A stretch of DNA of 64,000 nt from Corynebacterium zhongnanshanii (GTDB taxonomy: Bacteria; Actinomycetota; Actinomycetes; Mycobacteriales; Mycobacteriaceae), in NCBI RefSeq assembly GCF_014490575.1, contig NZ_CP061033.1, forward strand, positions 2,142,898 through 2,206,897. The letters run 5' to 3'. How positions within the stretch are numbered: position 1 is the stretch's first letter; each line of letters starts with the position of its first letter. Position numbers and translations under genes: made by a program. Under the pieces are notes generated by a model. It did not search any database. It saw only the letters and a program-made list of their open reading frames with translations, and was not told where the DNA came from. Positions 37,528-45,824 of this stretch are shown in pieces.

Positions 37528-38568
37528 ATGCAGACGAACCGAACTTCAGAACCGACGCAGCGCTCGCTGCTCAGCAGAATCCTGTCCTACCGACCGGACC
37601 TGCTCATCGTGCTGATTCTGGCCGCCGTGGCTCTCGCGCTCATCGTTCCCGTGCGCGGGCAGGCAGCGGACATTGCAAACACCATCGTGACCATCGCGAT
37701 CGGCTTTTTGTTCTTCCTCTACGGCGCGCGCCTCTCTCGCGAAGAAGCGTTCAAAGGCCTCATGCACTGGAAGCTGCACCTGCTGATTCTTGTGTTCACC
37801 TTTGTGGCATTTCCGCTGATAGGGCTTCTGCTGACGCCGCTGCGCGGACTCGTCGGCGACGACATGTTCATGGGCATCCTGTACCTGTGCCTCGTGCCGT
37901 CCACAGTGCAGTCTTCCGTGGCCTTCACCTCCATCGCGCGCGGACACGTGGCCGCATCCATCGTCGCCGCGTCGGTCTCCAGCCTGGCCGGCGTGTTCCT
38001 CACACCGCTGCTGGTCCTGCTGCTGATGAGCACCTCCGGCGGCCTGCACATCGACGCATCAACCTTCCTGAAAATCGCTGTGCAGCTGCTGCTTCCGTTC
38101 CTGCTGGGACAGATCCTCCGGCCGTGGGTACACAAATTTGCAGCTAGCCCGCTCACCAAAAAAGTGGACCAGATCAGCATCGGCATGGTGGTGTACGTCA
38201 GCTTCTCGGACGGCGTGACCTCCGGGGCATGGTCCAGCGTCAGCATCTGGACATTGCTCGGCCTGATCGTGGGATCCGTTGTGTTTGTGTACGCAATGCT
38301 GTGGTTCACCAGCACCGTAGCCCGACGCCTAGGCTTCGACTACCGAGACCAAGTCGCCATCCAATTCGCTGGAACCAAAAAATCGCTGGCCTCCGGCCTG
38401 CCGATGGCAGCCGTCATGTTCGCCGGAGCAAACCTAGGGCTACTGATCCTGCCGCTCATGATCTTCCACCAAGTGCAGCTCATGATCTGCTCGGCTCGAG
38501 CCTCCAAGTATGCGAAGCGCTACGAAGCGTGGGAGCGGTCAGGTACTGGCAGTCCAACAACCTGGTAG
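37528..38568 (+). CDS. Bile acid:sodium symporter-like transporter (SBF-like)
   Basis: A 346-residue polytopic protein with about nine or ten spans, matching the SBF-like (PF13593) branch of the BASS superfamily. Visible family features are IAIGFLFFLYGARLSREEAFKG, CLVPSTVQSSVAFTSIARG and the late FAGTKKSLASGLPMA motif. Substrates in this branch are poorly defined (organic anions, possibly sodium-coupled). GTG 37525 directly precedes ATG 37528, and either may start translation. Divergent from the CPBP gene with ~150 bases between. Confidence 0.85.
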   Translation: MQTNRTSEPTQRSLLSRILSYRPDLLIVLILAAVALALIVPVRGQAADIANTIVTIAIGFLFFLYGARLSREEAFKGLMHWKLHLLILVFTFVAFPLIGLLLTPLRGLVGDDMFMGILYLCLVPSTVQSSVAFTSIARGHVAASIVAASVSSLAGVFLTPLLVLLLMSTSGGLHIDASTFLKIAVQLLLPFLLGQILRPWVHKFAASPLTKKVDQISIGMVVYVSFSDGVTSGAWSSVSIWTLLGLIVGSVVFVYAMLWFTSTVARRLGFDYRDQVAIQFAGTKKSLASGLPMAAVMFAGANLGLLILPLMIFHQVQLMICSARASKYAKRYEAWERSGTGSPTTW

Positions 38569-38581
38569 CTGTCAGAAGCGT

Positions 38582-39148
38582 TTAGTCACCACGCAACTTA
38601 TCCCCATTACGCTTCCGATAACCCATCCGAGGACGGAACCCCACCGGATGCTTCATCTGCGCCACCGCATCCGCAATCACCAAACGAAAGCGAGGCTGCA
38701 TCGGCGGCAATTGCGCCACCGAAAACCATCCCACATCGACAGACTCGTCATCTCCGACGATGGGTTCATCGTGGTGAGGCGTGGCGTCGTTTTTCATCAC
38801 AGAAAGACGCATCGCAGTATCCATGTAGCTCGACACGTCCCCATTCGGATACTCCACCGGACCCACCTGGCCCACCCCCAACAAAGCCTCCACCTGCACA
38901 GACAGGCCAGTCTCCTCCAAGACCTCCCGCACCGCCGCAGCATCCGGCTCCTCGCCCGGATCAACAATCCCCGTCACCGGAGTCCACTGGCCATTGTCCG
39001 CCCGGCGCACCAGCAACACCTCCGGCACCGCCCAGATCGGAGCGTCCGCCGGCACATCACGGATAACCACCGCCGTCACACCAGGCAACCACAACGCATC
39101 ATGACCGATCTTCTCACGCAGCTTCACAATGAAATCAGGAGTTGGCAT
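38582..39148 (-). CDS. NUDIX hydrolase
   Basis: A 188-residue pyrophosphohydrolase with a complete Nudix box GIVDPGEEPDAAAVREVLEETGL (about residues 54-76). It therefore hydrolyses a nucleoside-diphosphate-linked substrate that cannot be named. The open frame extends to 39286, but ATG 39148 (MPTPDFIVKLREKIG) gives the conserved N-terminus; the ribosome site is weak. Convergent with the BASS transporter (14-base gap). Confidence 0.85.
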   Translation of the reverse strand: MPTPDFIVKLREKIGHDALWLPGVTAVVIRDVPADAPIWAVPEVLLVRRADNGQWTPVTGIVDPGEEPDAAAVREVLEETGLSVQVEALLGVGQVGPVEYPNGDVSSYMDTAMRLSVMKNDATPHHDEPIVGDDESVDVGWFSVAQLPPMQPRFRLVIADAVAQMKHPVGFRPRMGYRKRNGDKLRGD

Positions 39149-39282
39149 GCCGACCAGTTTAGCCTCATGTGCGGTGATAGCCTCCACGACTGAGGTTGTC
39201 CGAGGCTGATGCTGTCCGCCGCGGCACCGTGACGACAGCCGTCCACAGCTGAAGTTGTTCACAGCCCCGCCTGAAGACAGAA

Positions 39283-40305
39283 TCACTCCCAGGCCAAGCC
39301 GCCACCAGACCTCTGCTTCGACGGAAAGCGATAGCCCGTCTGCGACAACTGCGCATGCAACTGCTTCAAATGTTCAATGTCAGCCCCCGACGCAAAACTC
39401 GCCTTGTCCGCCCGCACCACCACACACCCCGCGGCCATCAACGCCCGCTCGCGCGCACGCTCCTGCTCCACAGCCGCAGCAAACCTCACGGGGTCCTCGT
39501 GGCTGTACTTCTCCCGACCGTCGTACTCGCCAACAATCCCGTTCTCCCAGAAAAAATCCGCGCGACCCACGAACTCACCCGCCGAATTGTAGATCTTGAC
39601 CTGCTGATACGGCGCCGGCAAACCTGCCAGAAACATCTCCACCTTCCACTGGGACTCGCGAGGACTCTCGCTCAAGCCATTGATGAGCCGGCACGCCGTC
39701 CGGGCAACCCTCACCCCAGGCACTCCACGCAACTCATCCACCCGATCGACGAAATCTTGCTTGGTGAACAGTCCCTCACGGACGCACCACTCGGCAGCCA
39801 CCACACAATGATCCAGGCCATGGTGCAAAGCGAGGTCGACTGCGGTTGTTAGGGGATCCGTCGCGGTCAGCCGGCCAAACTCCGTATGCACCACCGTCAA
39901 GCCACCGGACTTCGTCAGCGCCCGAGGACGAATGAACTTCGAACGACACGTATGAGCGGCGATGACCTCCGCACTGTCTGTGGGCTCCCAACCCACCAAC
40001 GGCATCCCAATCGCAGCAGCGGCAGTTCTTCCCGCTAACGGACGCGGCTGAGTAATACGCGACGACCCAGCCGTCGCAGCAGCCATCGCCGCCGCCTGAC
40101 GCTTCTTGCCCTGAGGGTCGCTCCCAAGCTCTTCCCACATCTGGACGCGCATGTACACGCCCGGCGCGAGCTGCCGGACCTTCCCCTGCTTCTTCAACCG
40201 ATTCAACAATCGCTGGTGCTTCTTGCTGAGCTGGCTGACTTGGATCAGCGGTGGCCCCAGCACCAGCTGCCCGGTCGTTAATGACTCTTCTGAGAAGTTA
40301 CTCAT
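39283..40305 (-). CDS. AbiEi-like antitoxin-domain protein with nuclease-like C-terminus
   Basis: A 340-residue protein. The N-terminal half (about 1-190) contains a winged-helix-like segment (SKKHQRLLNRLKKQGKVRQLAPGVYM) and surroundings resembling type IV antitoxin AbiEi regions. The C-terminal ~110 residues (GEFVGRADFFWENGIVGEYDGREKYS...) look like a DUF559/Vsr-type endonuclease fold, with acidic D and E residues and a Tyr-Asp-Gly-Arg core. Such proteins are common singletons in actinobacteria, and function is unproven. ATG 40305 follows AAGGGGGAACA and removes a spurious leader. No AbiEii-type partner toxin is next to it. Confidence 0.6.
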   Translation of the reverse strand: MSNFSEESLTTGQLVLGPPLIQVSQLSKKHQRLLNRLKKQGKVRQLAPGVYMRVQMWEELGSDPQGKKRQAAAMAAATAGSSRITQPRPLAGRTAAAAIGMPLVGWEPTDSAEVIAAHTCRSKFIRPRALTKSGGLTVVHTEFGRLTATDPLTTAVDLALHHGLDHCVVAAEWCVREGLFTKQDFVDRVDELRGVPGVRVARTACRLINGLSESPRESQWKVEMFLAGLPAPYQQVKIYNSAGEFVGRADFFWENGIVGEYDGREKYSHEDPVRFAAAVEQERARERALMAAGCVVVRADKASFASGADIEHLKQLHAQLSQTGYRFPSKQRSGGGLAWE

Positions 40306-40476
40306 TCTGTGTTCCCCCTTGATGTTTATACGGTGCGGCAGTGCGTAGCCTGAGCAGCCGAGACAGCTGAGCATTTGAGACAGCCGATGCGGCTGAACCT
40401 GTTCACACTGCCGAATCTCTACGAGACTCTGAAAGCAATTGTCTGTGCTGAATGAGGGATTGCGCTAGGGGTGTGC

Positions 40477-40545
40477 GCAAATTGTGGATAACTACTTATA
40501 GCAATATGCTCGTTCTCGGTTTTCTGTGTATTTAGATGTGGAAAA
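40477..40545. repeat. DnaA-box-like pair, module 1
   Basis: GCAAATTGTGGATAACTACT at 40477 contains TTATCCACA (complement of 40482-40491), a perfect DnaA-box consensus match. TGTGGAAAA at 40537-40545 gives TTTTCCACA on the other strand, 55 bases further on. The same arrangement recurs at 40892-40961. Confidence 0.6.
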
Positions 40546-40566
40546 TCTCTCAAGGCTATAGGGAGC

Positions 40567-40670
40567 AGTGTCTTAGAACGTCGACTCGATGAACCCCCAT
40601 TTTCCAACACCGCAGGTGGAAAATGCCTGCATTTTTGAAGCCCCACTATCGAGTCGACGTTCTAAGACAC
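40567..40670. mobile_element. Palindromic repeat element, copy 3 (perfect arms)
   Basis: A 104 bp element whose 23-base arms (40568-40590 and 40648-40670) are perfectly complementary; the outer 20 bases after the first G are TGTCTTAGAACGTCGACTCG. The interior includes CCAACACCGCAGGT. It lies 22 bases after DnaA-box module 1. Confidence 0.8.
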
Positions 40671-40891
40671 GCCCCCAGGAAGAACGCTTCAAGATTCTTG
40701 GAAACTACATCCAGCCTGCGCACATAGAAACCAGAGCCGAACGCAGTTGCCTTCCATCAGAAATCAGAGAAGCTCATCGACACGCACACAATACCTATAC
40801 CTACAGCCGTACCCAGCAGAAGCGTTGTGAAGATCAAGAAGCCGTCATCCGCCGTCAACTACACCGCGGAGAGAATTGTCAAGAGCTGTGA

Positions 40892-40961
40892 GCAAATTGT
40901 GGATAACTACTTATGGCAACATCCGTTCTTTTCCCCAGCATGTGTCATTAGCTGTGGAAAA
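40892..40961. repeat. DnaA-box-like pair, module 2
   Basis: GCAAATTGTGGATAACTACT is repeated at 40892, with the TTATCCACA box at 40897-40906. TGTGGAAAA follows at 40953-40961, 56 bases on. Sequence between the two words has diverged from module 1 while the spacing is kept. Confidence 0.6.
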
Positions 40962-41063
40962 GTGTTGCGCCATGCCAATGGCGCCTGACTGCAGCCTCAT
41001 CTCAGCCGCACTCCACCCGACTGCAGCCATTCCTCCCCCTCCTCGCAGCTATACCTCGCAGGC

Positions 41064-41162
41064 TGTCTTAGAACGTCGACTCGATGAACCCCCGTTTTCC
41101 AACACCGCAGGTAGAAAAATGAGCATTTTTCATGCGTATTATCGAGTCGACGTTCTACGACA
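41064..41162. mobile_element. Palindromic repeat element, copy 4
   Basis: A 99 bp element with 22-base arms (41064-41085 and 41141-41162), one mismatch. The left half is nearly identical to copy 3 (CCCCCGTTTTCCAACACCGC). It ends 23 bases beyond the azlD stop codon, so it would be transcribed as the 3' end of the azlCD message. Confidence 0.78.
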
Positions 41163-41185
41163 CAGCGCCACCCCAGAACACACCC

Positions 41186-41605
41186 TCAGAAAACAAAGTT
41201 CACCAACACCGCATAAAATGCCGTACCCAGCAGAATCGATAGCGTCGCGGACTTCCGCCATAAATGCAGCACCACGGTAAAAGCCAGCGCCAGCCCCACG
41301 ACCACATAACCGCCCGCCTCCGAGCCGCTGGAATGCACGGCGTACATCACCAGAATGGTCATCACGCCCACCGGCATCGCCAGCCCCAGCCACGCCACAA
41401 TCGCGGAATCGCGCAGTTTGCTTAGCGCCGCGAACGGCAGCGCGCGCAGCAGCAGCGTCACGATGAACACCGGAATCAGCACGGCGCCCACATCGCCGAC
41501 GGTCACGCCCAGCGGCAGCCCATGCTCGCCCACATTCATCGGCTGCTCCACCGTCTGTTCGGCCAGCAGCCCCGGCGCCGTCGTGTGGTCGTTAGCGGTG
41601 AACAT
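41186..41605 (-). CDS. azlD: AzlD-family branched-chain amino acid export subunit
   Basis: A 139-residue protein with about four membrane spans (IPVFIVTLLLRALPFAAL, LGLAMPVGVMTILVMYAV, YVVVGLALAFTVVLHLW, LLGTAFYAVLVNFVF), the size and pattern of AzlD/BrnE. It works with the AzlC/BrnF protein to export branched-chain amino acids or methionine. It overlaps azlC by 14 bases, indicating translational coupling. Confidence 0.87.
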   Translation of the reverse strand: MFTANDHTTAPGLLAEQTVEQPMNVGEHGLPLGVTVGDVGAVLIPVFIVTLLLRALPFAALSKLRDSAIVAWLGLAMPVGVMTILVMYAVHSSGSEAGGYVVVGLALAFTVVLHLWRKSATLSILLGTAFYAVLVNFVF

Positions 41606-42413
41606 GCGCGCCTCCGTTTGTTCCCCATGTCAATAATTTGTCGACGCCCGGCGCCACATATCGCAAGATCAGTAACAGAAAGTAGAGTGTCATGCCGATC
41701 ATGAGCATGTTGCTGGGGCTCACAACAAGTCCGATGAAGCCTGTGATGAGTGCGGTGATGGGGAGGGATATGTCGCGGTGGGTTTTGAATGCTTCGATGG
41801 CGAGGACGGTGAACAGCGCGATGAGTGCGAATTCCATGCCTTTGATCTCGAAGGGCAGGGCTTGTCCGAAGAGGCTGCCGAGGATTCCTCCGCCGACCCA
41901 GCCGATTTGCAGCAGTACTTGAGCTGCGATGACGCGCGGTCCTGTCCATGCTTGGTGGTTTTTTGTGGAGAGCACGGCGTAGGTTTCGTCGGTGAGGGAG
42001 TACACGCCGTAGAGGCGGCCTAGTCGGCTGGTGATGTTTCTGAGTGGGTAGTTGAGGGCGTAGAAGACGTGCCGGAAGTTGACGAGTAGTCCGTAGAGTG
42101 CGGCGCTGAGTGGGCCGACGCCCGCGGTGACCAGACTGACGGCGAGGAACTCCATGGATCCGGCGTAGATGACGAAGCTGAAGATGGGTGCCCACCACCA
42201 GGCGAAGCCTACTTGTGTGATGAGGAGTCCGAATGCGAGGCCAAGGGGGACCATGGACAGGGCGACGGGCCATACGTCGATGAGGCCTGCTTTCACCTCG
42301 GCGCGCCGGTCGATCGCGTGGCCATCAGTCCGATCGATCGCGTGGCTGCCGGCCTGTCCGGCCTGACTGTCGGTGGGATCGTGGGGTGGTTGTTCGGAAG
42401 TCACTGGGTCCAC
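41592..42413 (-). CDS. azlC: AzlC-family branched-chain amino acid exporter
   Basis: A 273-residue membrane protein matching AzlC/BrnF: DVWPVALSMVPLGLAFGLLITQVGFAWWWA, FVIYAGSMEFLAVSLVTAGVGPL and the NFRHVFYALNYPLRNI motif. It forms the large subunit of the exporter with AzlD. The first ~40 residues are hydrophilic and contain a repeated HAID(R) motif. GTG 42413 is the first start, but one closer to DVWPVALSM cannot be excluded. No Lrp-type regulator gene is adjacent, unlike brnFE of C. glutamicum. Confidence 0.88.
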   Translation of the reverse strand: MDPVTSEQPPHDPTDSQAGQAGSHAIDRTDGHAIDRRAEVKAGLIDVWPVALSMVPLGLAFGLLITQVGFAWWWAPIFSFVIYAGSMEFLAVSLVTAGVGPLSAALYGLLVNFRHVFYALNYPLRNITSRLGRLYGVYSLTDETYAVLSTKNHQAWTGPRVIAAQVLLQIGWVGGGILGSLFGQALPFEIKGMEFALIALFTVLAIEAFKTHRDISLPITALITGFIGLVVSPSNMLMIGMTLYFLLLILRYVAPGVDKLLTWGTNGGAHVHR

Positions 42414-42469
42414 TTTCTTAGGGTGGTGTGCATTCTCGGGTTTTCTGCGTACAGCCTATACCCGCCGGC

Positions 42470-43165
42470 TCAGTTCCTGAACGGGAAGCTCGCCCATGTG
42501 GACAGGAGGTTCTCCGGGAATGGCCGCCTCCGCATCAGCGAGCGCCATATGTCCGCCGGCTTGGATGTGAAGACATCTTGAAGCGTTGCGTCTTGCGTTT
42601 CCAGGAGCCCGCCGTCAAGGAGGAGCTGCACGTGTTCAGTATCAAGCTTCTCAAAGCCACGGAACATCCGAATGCTCACAATGGTCGCACCATCCAGTTG
42701 ATCCTTGAAGCCGGGATCACCTTTGTGCACCACCAGGCCCATGATTTCCCCGTCGACTCCTCCGTCGCTCTCAGGGTCGGAGTCTGGTCGCCGCACGTGT
42801 GCCAAAGCAATCGCCAGATCTTCCTCCCTACCTCCGTTGAAGACCACTGTGGGTTTCGGCGCCAGGGGAGCAAGTTCGGGAAAGTGCTCGGCCAGCGGGA
42901 TGTTCCACATTTCGCCCAGGCGCAGCGCCCAGAGTTGGCTCTGATCGCCGGGTGCGAGCCCCATCGTGAAGAGCACGTCGCTACCAACTTGACCTGGGCC
43001 GACGAGTTCTGCGGGATTGTCGTGGACGCGCCCAAATGCCTTGAAGGCGCTCAGCGCTTCTGCGTGCTGCGAAGATTGCGCCGCGAAGTCCTCCACCATG
43101 TCCGGGTTGAATATCAGGTGTGGGGAGGGGAAGAGGAGGTTTTTGATGTCATCCGTGCTTGTCAT
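42470..43165 (-). CDS. Hypothetical cytoplasmic protein
   Basis: A 231-residue soluble protein that I do not recognise. It begins MTSTDDIKNLLFPSPHLIFN; the middle part (LAPGDQSQLWALRLGEMWNI... KPTVVFNGG) and the C-terminal part (GEIMGLVVHKGDPGFKDQLDGATIVSIRMF) look like alternating alpha and beta segments. No signal peptide or membrane span is present. It lies upstream of azlC on the same strand (56-base gap) and downstream of pcnA, with no functional clue from context. Confidence 0.6.
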   Translation of the reverse strand: MTSTDDIKNLLFPSPHLIFNPDMVEDFAAQSSQHAEALSAFKAFGRVHDNPAELVGPGQVGSDVLFTMGLAPGDQSQLWALRLGEMWNIPLAEHFPELAPLAPKPTVVFNGGREEDLAIALAHVRRPDSDPESDGGVDGEIMGLVVHKGDPGFKDQLDGATIVSIRMFRGFEKLDTEHVQLLLDGGLLETQDATLQDVFTSKPADIWRSLMRRRPFPENLLSTWASFPFRN

Positions 43166-43255
43166 GATGTGCCCTACCTTGTGGCTTTACTGTGCCCTAC
43201 GTTGTCCCTACGTTACGCGCCGTACCGACCCGATCGACGCCAACCTCGCCTCACC

Positions 43256-44782
43256 CTAGCCCGCGCGTTCTGCCCACCACGCGCGTAGTTCGGCTTCTGC
43301 GTCCTCTTCGCTCATGGGCCCGCGATCCAAAGCAAGTTCCTTCAGGAACGCCCAGGCTTGTCCGACCTCCGGCCCTGGTGTCAGGTCCAGGATCTTCATG
43401 ATCGCGTTGCCGTCGAGCGCGGGGCGCACGGCGGCAAGGTTTTCCTTTTCTTGGAGTTCGGCGATTCGTTGTTCCAGCCCATCATAGGTGCGTTGCAGGC
43501 GCCGGGCTTTGCGCTCGTTGCGTGTGGTGCAGTCAGCTCGGACTAGGAGGTGGAGTTTCGGGAGCAACGCGCCGGCGTCGTTGACGTAGCGGCGTACGGC
43601 GGAATCGGTCCATTCGGAGTTGCCGGCCTGCCCGTAGCCGTGGAATCGCATATGCAAGAAAACCAGTTGGGAGATGTCGCTGGTGAGCTGCCGAGAGTAC
43701 TTCAGTTTCTGCAGGCGTTTGCGCGTCATTTTCGCGCCGACCACTTCGTGTTGGTGGAAGGTCACGCCGCCCTTGTCGGTAATTTTCCGTGTGGCTGGTT
43801 TGCCGCAGTCGTGCATGAGCGCGGCGAAGCGCAGTTCCAGATCAGGCTCCCAGCCGTTCTTTTTCTCCTGCTCAACGGCGTTTTCCAGCACGCGGAGGCT
43901 GTGCCAGTACACGTCCTTGTGGTGGAAGTGTTCGTCTTGGGTCATCTTCAGCGCGGGCAGTTCCGGCAGCACGATGTCCGCCAGTCCGGTCTCCGTCATG
44001 AGCTCGAGCCCCTGGGCCGGCTGCTCACCCAGCAGCGTTTTGTTGAGCTCCACGGCCACGCGTTCCGCGGTGATCCGGGACAGTTGTTCGTGCATAGTAT
44101 GCATGGCCGTGCGGACGCGCGGGGCGACGTCGAAGCCGAGTTGCGCCACGAATCGGCAGGCGCGGAGCATGCGCAGCGGGTCGTCGTTGAAGGAGATCTG
44201 CGGGGTGGTGGGCGTGTCCAGGATCCCGGCGCGCAGGTCGTCGAGACCCTGGAGCGGGTCGTGGATCTGGTGGTCACCGTCCGGCCGCAGCTCCACGGCG
44301 ATGGCGTTGCAGCGGAAGTCGCGCCGGATCAGGTCGCCGTCGAGGTCATCGCCGAACTGCACGGTGGGGTTGCGCGATTCGCCGTCGTAGGTGTCTGCGC
44401 GGAAGGTGGTGATCTCCAGCATTGCGCCGTTGACCAGGGCGGATACCGTGCCGAAGTCGATGCCGGTGTCCCAGATCGTTTCCGCGTGGGGCTCCAGGAT
44501 GTCGATGATCTGCTGCGGCCGGGCGTCCGTGGTGAAGTCGAGGTCGTGAGACAGGCGGCCCAGCAGGGCGTCCCGGACGCTGCCGCCGACGAGGTACAGT
44601 CCGTGCCCGGCCTCTGCGAACGCCGCGGCGAGGGGGAGGAGGGTGTGGTCTTGGTTCCGCAGGGCGACCCATGCGCGGGAGAGCTGTTCGGCGGGCGTGG
44701 CCGGCCGGTCCGCTGTCGGCTGGGTTGGCGTGGGTTGTGCCGTGTGCCGCGTAGGTTCTTGGGTATCCTGCGTTTGTTTCAC
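43256..44782 (-). CDS. pcnA: CCA tRNA nucleotidyltransferase (PcnA)
   Basis: A 508-residue class II nucleotidyltransferase that adds or repairs the 3' CCA of tRNAs. The head domain has LVGGSVRDALLGRLSHDLDFTTDA (GGSVRD and the DLD metal-binding aspartates), RRDFRCNAIAVEL, then DDPLRMLRACRFVAQLG. An HD phosphohydrolase-like domain follows (HHKDVYWHSLRVLE..., ALMHDCGKP). Length fits mycobacterial PcnA (~480). GTG 44782 follows 40-some bases of intergenic DNA shared with the divergent NUDIX gene. As in Mycobacterium, it heads the conserved block running to rpmH. Confidence 0.92.
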   Translation of the reverse strand: MKQTQDTQEPTRHTAQPTPTQPTADRPATPAEQLSRAWVALRNQDHTLLPLAAAFAEAGHGLYLVGGSVRDALLGRLSHDLDFTTDARPQQIIDILEPHAETIWDTGIDFGTVSALVNGAMLEITTFRADTYDGESRNPTVQFGDDLDGDLIRRDFRCNAIAVELRPDGDHQIHDPLQGLDDLRAGILDTPTTPQISFNDDPLRMLRACRFVAQLGFDVAPRVRTAMHTMHEQLSRITAERVAVELNKTLLGEQPAQGLELMTETGLADIVLPELPALKMTQDEHFHHKDVYWHSLRVLENAVEQEKKNGWEPDLELRFAALMHDCGKPATRKITDKGGVTFHQHEVVGAKMTRKRLQKLKYSRQLTSDISQLVFLHMRFHGYGQAGNSEWTDSAVRRYVNDAGALLPKLHLLVRADCTTRNERKARRLQRTYDGLEQRIAELQEKENLAAVRPALDGNAIMKILDLTPGPEVGQAWAFLKELALDRGPMSEEDAEAELRAWWAERAG

Positions 44783-44828
44783 ATGGCGATTCTACCCGCA
44801 TGTGGGTTGATCGACTATCCTTTATGGA

Positions 44829-45815
44829 ATGAATGATAACGAGCGCTCACGGGGTGGCCAGTCGGGCCGCCAGGGTCGTCGCTCGTCGGTTGGTGCGTCT
44901 GGTCGTCATGATGATCGACGCCGAAAGCCCACTCGCCAACGCTCCCCCCACAAGGATGGGGCGTCCGGTAGTGGCGGTTCTGGTGGCGACTCGCGTGGTC
45001 AGAAGCGCGGCACTAAGAACGCTGGCACCAATAAAAACAACAACCGCAATAGCGGCACTCACAACACCCGCACTAATAAGCGCAGCAGTAATAACGACAA
45101 TACCAACAACAAAAGCAGCACTAATAAGAGCAGCAACAACCGGAACAACAAAAACAGCACGAACCGGAACGGCAACAATAAGAACGGAAATAGCCGACAC
45201 AGCAACAGAAGCAACAACCACAACAGAAGCAAAAACGGCAACAATAACCACGGCCGGCGTTCCCAAAACTCCCAGAGCCACCAGGATCCTCTCTACACTT
45301 CACACTCTGACCTGCCCGTTTCTGTGGAAACTTCCGCTGGTGGCCTGGTCCTTTCCGGCCTCGCCGAGGCCGTCCAACCGGACGGCTCCGTGGATTTATC
45401 CACGGTGTATGTTGCGTTGATCGGCCGCCTGGATCGCCGCGGCCGCCTGCTGTGGAGTATGCCGAAGGGCCACATTGAGCCAAATGAATCCACTTATGTC
45501 ACCGCCGAGCGTGAGGTATGGGAAGAAACGGGCGTGGAGGGCACCGTCTTGTCCGAATTGGGCACCATTGATTATTGGTTTGTCTCCGAGGGCATTCGCA
45601 TTCACAAAACCGTTCACCACCATTTGTTGCGTTTTGTGGACGGCGAGCTCAACGATGAGGACCCCGAGGTCACGGAGGTGCAGTGGCTGCCCGTGAATCA
45701 GTTGGTGGAGCGCCTGGCGTACGCGGATGAGCGCCGCCTGGCCCGCAATGCGTTCGATCAGTTGCCGGAGCTCGCCCGCGCGGAGGCTCGGGCCGGCCGG
45801 GTCACGCCGCGCTAG
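44829..45815 (+). CDS. NUDIX hydrolase (MutT4-like) with Asn-rich N-terminal extension
   Basis: A 328-residue protein in two parts. Residues ~1-150 are low complexity, dominated by Asn with Lys, Ser, Arg and Thr ([20 protein letters not shown] and similar). Residues ~160-325 are a NUDIX domain with a complete box ([23 protein letters not shown]). Its position between pcnA and the DUF6049 gene matches mutT4 of M. tuberculosis, whose protein lacks such a long Asn tract. The substrate is probably an oxidised or otherwise unwanted nucleotide, but this is unproven. AAC/AAT-rich codon use in the extension departs from the GC-rich neighbourhood. Confidence 0.85.
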   Translation: MNDNERSRGGQSGRQGRRSSVGASGRHDDRRRKPTRQRSPHKDGASGSGGSGGDSRGQKRGTKNAGTNKNNNRNSGTHNTRTNKRSSNNDNTNNKSSTNKSSNNRNNKNSTNRNGNNKNGNSRHSNRSNNHNRSKNGNNNHGRRSQNSQSHQDPLYTSHSDLPVSVETSAGGLVLSGLAEAVQPDGSVDLSTVYVALIGRLDRRGRLLWSMPKGHIEPNESTYVTAEREVWEETGVEGTVLSELGTIDYWFVSEGIRIHKTVHHHLLRFVDGELNDEDPEVTEVQWLPVNQLVERLAYADERRLARNAFDQLPELARAEARAGRVTPR

Positions 45816-45824
45816 GGGAGTGCC

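Larger units (their letters stand above)
40306..41185. other. Gene-free 880-base region with repeats and DnaA-box-like sites
   Basis: No convincing gene is present; open frames are short and lack ribosome sites. It holds two palindromic elements (copies 3 and 4) and two copies of a module with paired DnaA-box-like sequences. These are listed separately. Confidence 0.7.

Noticed and set aside
42470..43165. Assignment of the unknown protein as YqgE/AlgH (DUF179)
   Set aside because: The characteristic early LLVA...P and GGPV-type motifs are not present; left as hypothetical.
45059..45244. Leu-rich open frames opposite the Asn-rich NUDIX extension
   Set aside because: They are antisense readings of the AAC/AAT repeats, without ribosome sites.
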